Shown one piece after another: positions 53,401 to 53,606 of a stretch of 53,606 bases of DNA; the first letter of the stretch is position 1, and each line of letters begins with the position of its first letter. Origin of the DNA: Elusimicrobiota bacterium (GTDB lineage: Bacteria; Elusimicrobiota; Elusimicrobia; UBA1565; UBA9628); NCBI GenBank assembly GCA_016207665.1, contig JACQPG010000040.1, forward strand, positions 1-53,606, given 5' to 3'. A program made the translations under genes and the position numbers. The notes under the pieces are model-generated. The model had not been told where the DNA came from, made no database searches, and saw nothing but the letters and a program-made list of their open reading frames with translations.

Positions 53401-53406
53401 ACGCAT
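44443..53406 (-). CDS. 2,987-aa fused Bat-system protein (BatD-BatA-BatC-BatB-helical-DUF58)
   Basis: Starts at ATG 53406 with GGGGAA 6 nt upstream and a signal peptide (RSLAAALCAALVAL). Order: BatD-like Ig domain ~190-310, TM ~330-352, DUF4381-like helices 365-470; BatA-like TM pair ~488-568 and VWA with MIDAS GDNSGSMS (Asp584, Ser586, Ser588) to ~840, TM ~858-872; BatC-like TPRs ~930-1055 and Lys/Gln-rich tail; TMs ~1138-1195; RRRFLI at 1219 and a second VWA with SDASTS (Asp1264) to ~1470; TMs 1490-1555; helical region ~1560-2630 with a duplicated ~150-aa unit; TM pair ~2633-2688; DUF58 from 2709 with YRGGETRNMDW. All are normally separate proteins of the MoxR/Bat (aerotolerance) operon. 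Coupled to the ATPase gene by ATGA. No frameshift seen. Confidence 0.9.
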   Translation of the reverse strand: MRFGSGLKRSLAAALCAALVALSPGSECYSAAAKIWRLPQKTRSRFPVNASASRLIAPRRTPPISSLPGSGRGPASSPLLEAPGLRTLGASLTPIKGFLAEVEFRAPIGRGPDDQVHGIGSRLETLTQGGAPAVRPPLASSPAAGRGSSRLRALALSGLLALSSLSPHPRFLPPSAAWADSAAAHRQPHAAAQFKGEISISQPARFGRLFAVKLRLRNDSGVPVEVSPQKALAAALPGAFEVWRPDPQEKKRRLEAGESAEWSYQLMPFQAGRHAIADIELKAVPAGGQGGRELMITVPGAGVEVAPELAPGEKAWFDDIDPSRTPDRLNVGVIGALALLAAAAAAGFGVGLRARYRGLKRQSASPAFERARALGRSLDSMSQFDFYTEAFETLSMALLERFGLELPAPGTATLKEAVSGLALSREQQAVFEKLADNAQRFRFEGGRAGPEQRRADNDDLTALIRGLGLGSEAQPRASGARLMDLSLPMGLILTWEWGSLAALPFLAAYFLVRYVLKGRRPALKAPSLVGYPKTKSWRQRLLWVDNFLRFSEIALVILALMGPSIGYMGKTSVVPVTRSVVNGDNSGSMSGFVAALQEAIRRYVLEQRKGSDNLIALVTFGDRAYLVSGFASDTDALIGARAQFDAAGGSTALGDGQLLSLELIIRTNLEELQSAEPAAEKTAGAAARLRRWLGQAPSRLYGLVSGQMSLKARQDPRVERALAILESSGLASAVRYLEDHPDLLKKVLRPEEWKVVISVTDGDSNTGIKPIVVARMVKDLNEKHGFNGHLYFIETVSPSGTGQPSTSQLNMRKWASMTGGKSYAVSDEKAFVETMLEISQREKQPAVVRDQRAQIHYEDTLVLLALVLFLIRKHMGLWPLRRFEAIAAVMALALALPALELALPSPAQASQTPAPASRSGAAALFRQQPLELARGNQLYEQGDYQGAVLAYRRALRDNPDMPEIYINLGHAYYRMGKLPEAQSNYAQAAASTPDPKVASVAYNHAGRAAIAKWEKDQKDVASFEEGVRAFRRALREYPDNDSARKNLAVAMSLMKEKKGQPGDKAGKSGDKKGQKGEKNQAKDKDSSSQEQAPSEPEPAEDQVGSGQGLKKLIDQIEAKQKANEEAKRRAIIRKGDNVWSVLLSAGLLSALLGAPTLAHAGEAAASGLAFSAPWVLSLLPVILVVLAGVLAANFMLRLRDRRLLRSPPAASDPGFDPGRRRFLIRSALSLGIGAGLGLAAAGPLHGEKPAKLRLPDADFIFISDASTSGLDAIDGRGERMVQGLSSLLDRVIGRARLGLVAMAGSARWAAFLSIHHGNLRRKIQEIRDERAGLNPGSNIIEAIVSAAKMRDKAKRIGDGTRPTHVIYYGDGDFGIPGDRRSAAQWAEEAAELARKEGLIVHAVGVGSEKGVEMRVPTLDGQGFEYVLNEKGDIAKTRLDREALGKLTRGAGGELVIAEEGQSIGGLIESIALKSGGSREEVIEVAQPVSRWFLIPTLGLMLLDYLLGLIPPRSNGGLREAAGAGLVLGAIGSLSPLFSLTVAAALLGLAGLAVIELLSGGFLHKRVRAALQARRGDIERGIETDLPVIFGLTGFRSQQLAGFSRRWAKASESGKRGLVVEAYKDALAPHMLVAAFLSRNSRQVQELLADRIGELNRGGQRTDALTLRLLDVRARRGLAWLDHLEVARNLERLTGAGSRAAERPQQAAPTRTAAIWRRPASWAAALILAISLPAAGFLSYQAASRWAGRPAADSHLFENFWGEHADIFHADYSADPLIVTRVLPVLRAPERIDPEALDRAIEILRDSPHPGADNILEALFTIDPKLLSMRRSTEDKLLAGMIVRENDAVIDFLSRRMLASAEEPEIIRRLLRMVELGTRIGGERVFNRLFVFLRSSNSKVQEFTARAIMDSLFAGNKFMAKLDAVSKAHENDPGLQFWAQRFLFQYLSSAGQEGDYSKGTAIMDRAFDAYAKADEERVKAIEKVMEGQKAEVPDSWTEQGLALALGAPLSNRGVLSRAVEIQAHRQARAIVKQGLELFPALEAALKANGVLREIPPSRPTRDPRERLRALLGPKPMRSYYKVVHINDLGRAANSTARAAASGGRLSPQQLEFADRSARSLPLLAEIASRVGVVPGGSAEDRIADKINLALDEIWRDSKFSYLEALRHAKLAPPAFDMGYDDDLVYYQSYDLGTLRRLRNFLSEARKSGEWRTQRQVNRMEWKEKRAIILSLAKIDGIVAAFHPGQAREDSLFQALSELPLIANSDSSADQNVRQKIEAAFSAASDPDVFLTYFSGFYNQIEADKIHAHFWVMEFLGRNSKGMDAQGVEDVLTSALGSLKIAGKLEALKGLSSGLNAAIESRNPLAQSILSKLALEVIDETFRYTLVSGAQSRLKAWERLEEVGIIVKKYSQRYLYKLKHLRAFERLHEELWAKRVGFDEEGRKTLDEHRAILPVLLELAEKAGVYPGDTVEDALAEKVNEALFEVIQPFPVASLLQKMKEADLVRQDYSKHLHEGSVDSYHRDELLVKEAALFPRYSKEMLRKIYHYLDGILKQGIWGKLEPAQGYAWWNSIDFKQPVALNDEQKAALRKALGELERIYNSHFPGQGGLKDMDRRSQMSRFLLSKDSRWTHGGNYVGAALLSVSWLGLATSAAEASEKAVTFLGLPWFALAFFAAIPALIFWAGLELVRGWRGRRKTASPAREPSPEVLARYKDLDLEVGPTPNSFVAGATRSRKVGVDGLEFAEMSRYRGGETRNMDWELYVRTGELYVRRKNIDQNLPRLIVLDLSRSAPRRAAQDIATLVALNSGHHSIPIGAIILGGRQPIFMPPRSGRAYAMQIVERFAEFEPEAGSGHLGPGLAKALEVFRSRGRVVVISDFLEPAQAYAGPLKRLAQRQNLHLIRLALRPDLPGAIADLEDAETGLRAFIDGGSRAVQDEVSWKIRQLQREFELAAGEARIPPVSVQPESGYVETVISHYRSLKQSRRRTS

Positions 53407-53538
53407 AAATATTCCCCATTATTTGATAAAGACCTATATTATTAATGGGCCAAATAGGGTAGGCGTATGCGGAAAAAAGACCCACAACGAAATAGGACGA
53501 AAGTCCGGTCCTGACTTCCGCGTTGGGACACCCGAAAT
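53407..53538. other. Upstream region of the giant Bat gene
   Basis: The first ~50 bp are AT-rich and include the ribosome site for the giant gene and several weak -10-like hexamers (TAATAT, TATAGG on the minus strand). No single promoter stands out. A small GGAC-GAAA-GTCC hairpin lies at 53492-53503. Confidence 0.4.
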
Positions 53539-53606
53539 TCAACCGGCTGCCGCTGACTCGCCCTGGATAAGATCGTAAAGCAGCCGCTGGTCCTGGTCCA
53601 TCTGTA
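53539..53606 (-). CDS. 3' end of an unidentified CDS at the right edge (partial)
   Basis: The minus strand is open from the right edge to a TGA at 53541-53539, encoding a tail that ends MDQDQRLLYDLIQGESAAAG. The residue mix is protein-like, but no family is recognised. Same strand as the giant gene, ~130 bp upstream of it. Confidence 0.4.
   Translation of the reverse strand, partial: QMDQDQRLLYDLIQGESAAAG

Noticed and set aside
44443-53406. The giant frame as an artefact of GC-rich DNA
   Set aside because: Domains with catalytic or metal-site motifs occur from start to end in the same frame, and the stop codon couples precisely to a MoxR gene.
1-53606. CRISPR arrays, prophage or insertion sequences
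   Set aside because: No regularly spaced repeats, integrase, capsid or intact transposase was seen; only a doubtful tail at the left edge.

Overview
The window reads as a chromosomal segment of a GC-rich, diderm (Gram-negative) bacterium. Evidence for an outer membrane: a TolC-type channel, two small beta-barrel proteins with signal peptides (one ending in the typical C-terminal Phe) and many Sec-exported proteins. Gene density is about 95%, most intergenic gaps are under 30 bp, and 4-nt ATGA/GTGA start-stop overlaps are common. The gene mix (TIGR02147/DUF4423-like regulators, LacD-type aldolase beside a PPi-type phosphofructokinase, Bat/MoxR genes, large lineage-specific exported proteins) suggests a high-GC uncultured lineage such as Elusimicrobiota or a neighbour. 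That placement is inference; no rRNA or marker phylogeny is available here. There is no intact mobile element and no CRISPR array.

Layout. 1-68: 3' tail of an unknown gene. 201-4970 (minus): hemE-hemY-mgtC-rlmN-msrC, a tightly coupled operon ending in a rho-independent terminator. 5067-7531: a lone receiver protein, a CNNM/CBS/PTS-EIIA fusion and a tandem PC4 protein. 7642-12391: Tsp/Prc protease followed after 1 nt by clpB. 12388-13905: thpR, dtd and a small beta-barrel protein. 13942-15954 (minus): two paralogous TIGR02147-like regulators joined by TAATG, then a 61-aa membrane protein. 16133-16538: a monocistronic gene for a small Cys-containing exported protein, with its own 5' hairpin and a perfect 17-bp terminator. 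16555-19104 (minus): an 849-aa exported protein of unknown function. 19254-19457: tRNA-Ser(UGA) in a cluster of perfect hairpins. 19581-22041: plsC-like acyltransferase, SDR and YdjM-like membrane protein. 22068-27783: a stop-overlapped operon with a soluble GAF histidine kinase, TldD, a PrcB-domain protein and two exported unknowns. 27813-30489 (minus): cNMP-patatin protein and a NudF-type hydrolase. 30510-42827 (plus): dnaE, receiver, beta-barrel protein, LacD aldolase, PPi-PFK, HAMP protein, TolC, exported patatin, exported TPR protein, dapF, dapA. 42824-53406 (minus): a 2,987-aa protein and a MoxR-type AAA+ ATPase.

The most unusual object is the last one. The 2,987-aa protein carries, in one frame, the domains that other bacteria encode as separate genes of the Bat/MoxR operon: a BatD-like domain, a BatA-like VWA, a BatC-like TPR, a second VWA (BatB-like), a ~1,000-aa helical region with an internal duplication, and a C-terminal DUF58. 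Signal-peptide-like segments precede several modules. The partner ATPase is translated through an ATGA overlap and itself has an N-terminal export-like segment and a C-terminal membrane helix. A second recurring theme is transcription signals: TATAAT hexamers lie only 6-8 nt from start codons at several genes, including two divergent pairs whose start codons are only about 20 bp apart, suggesting leaderless mRNAs and shared bidirectional promoters.
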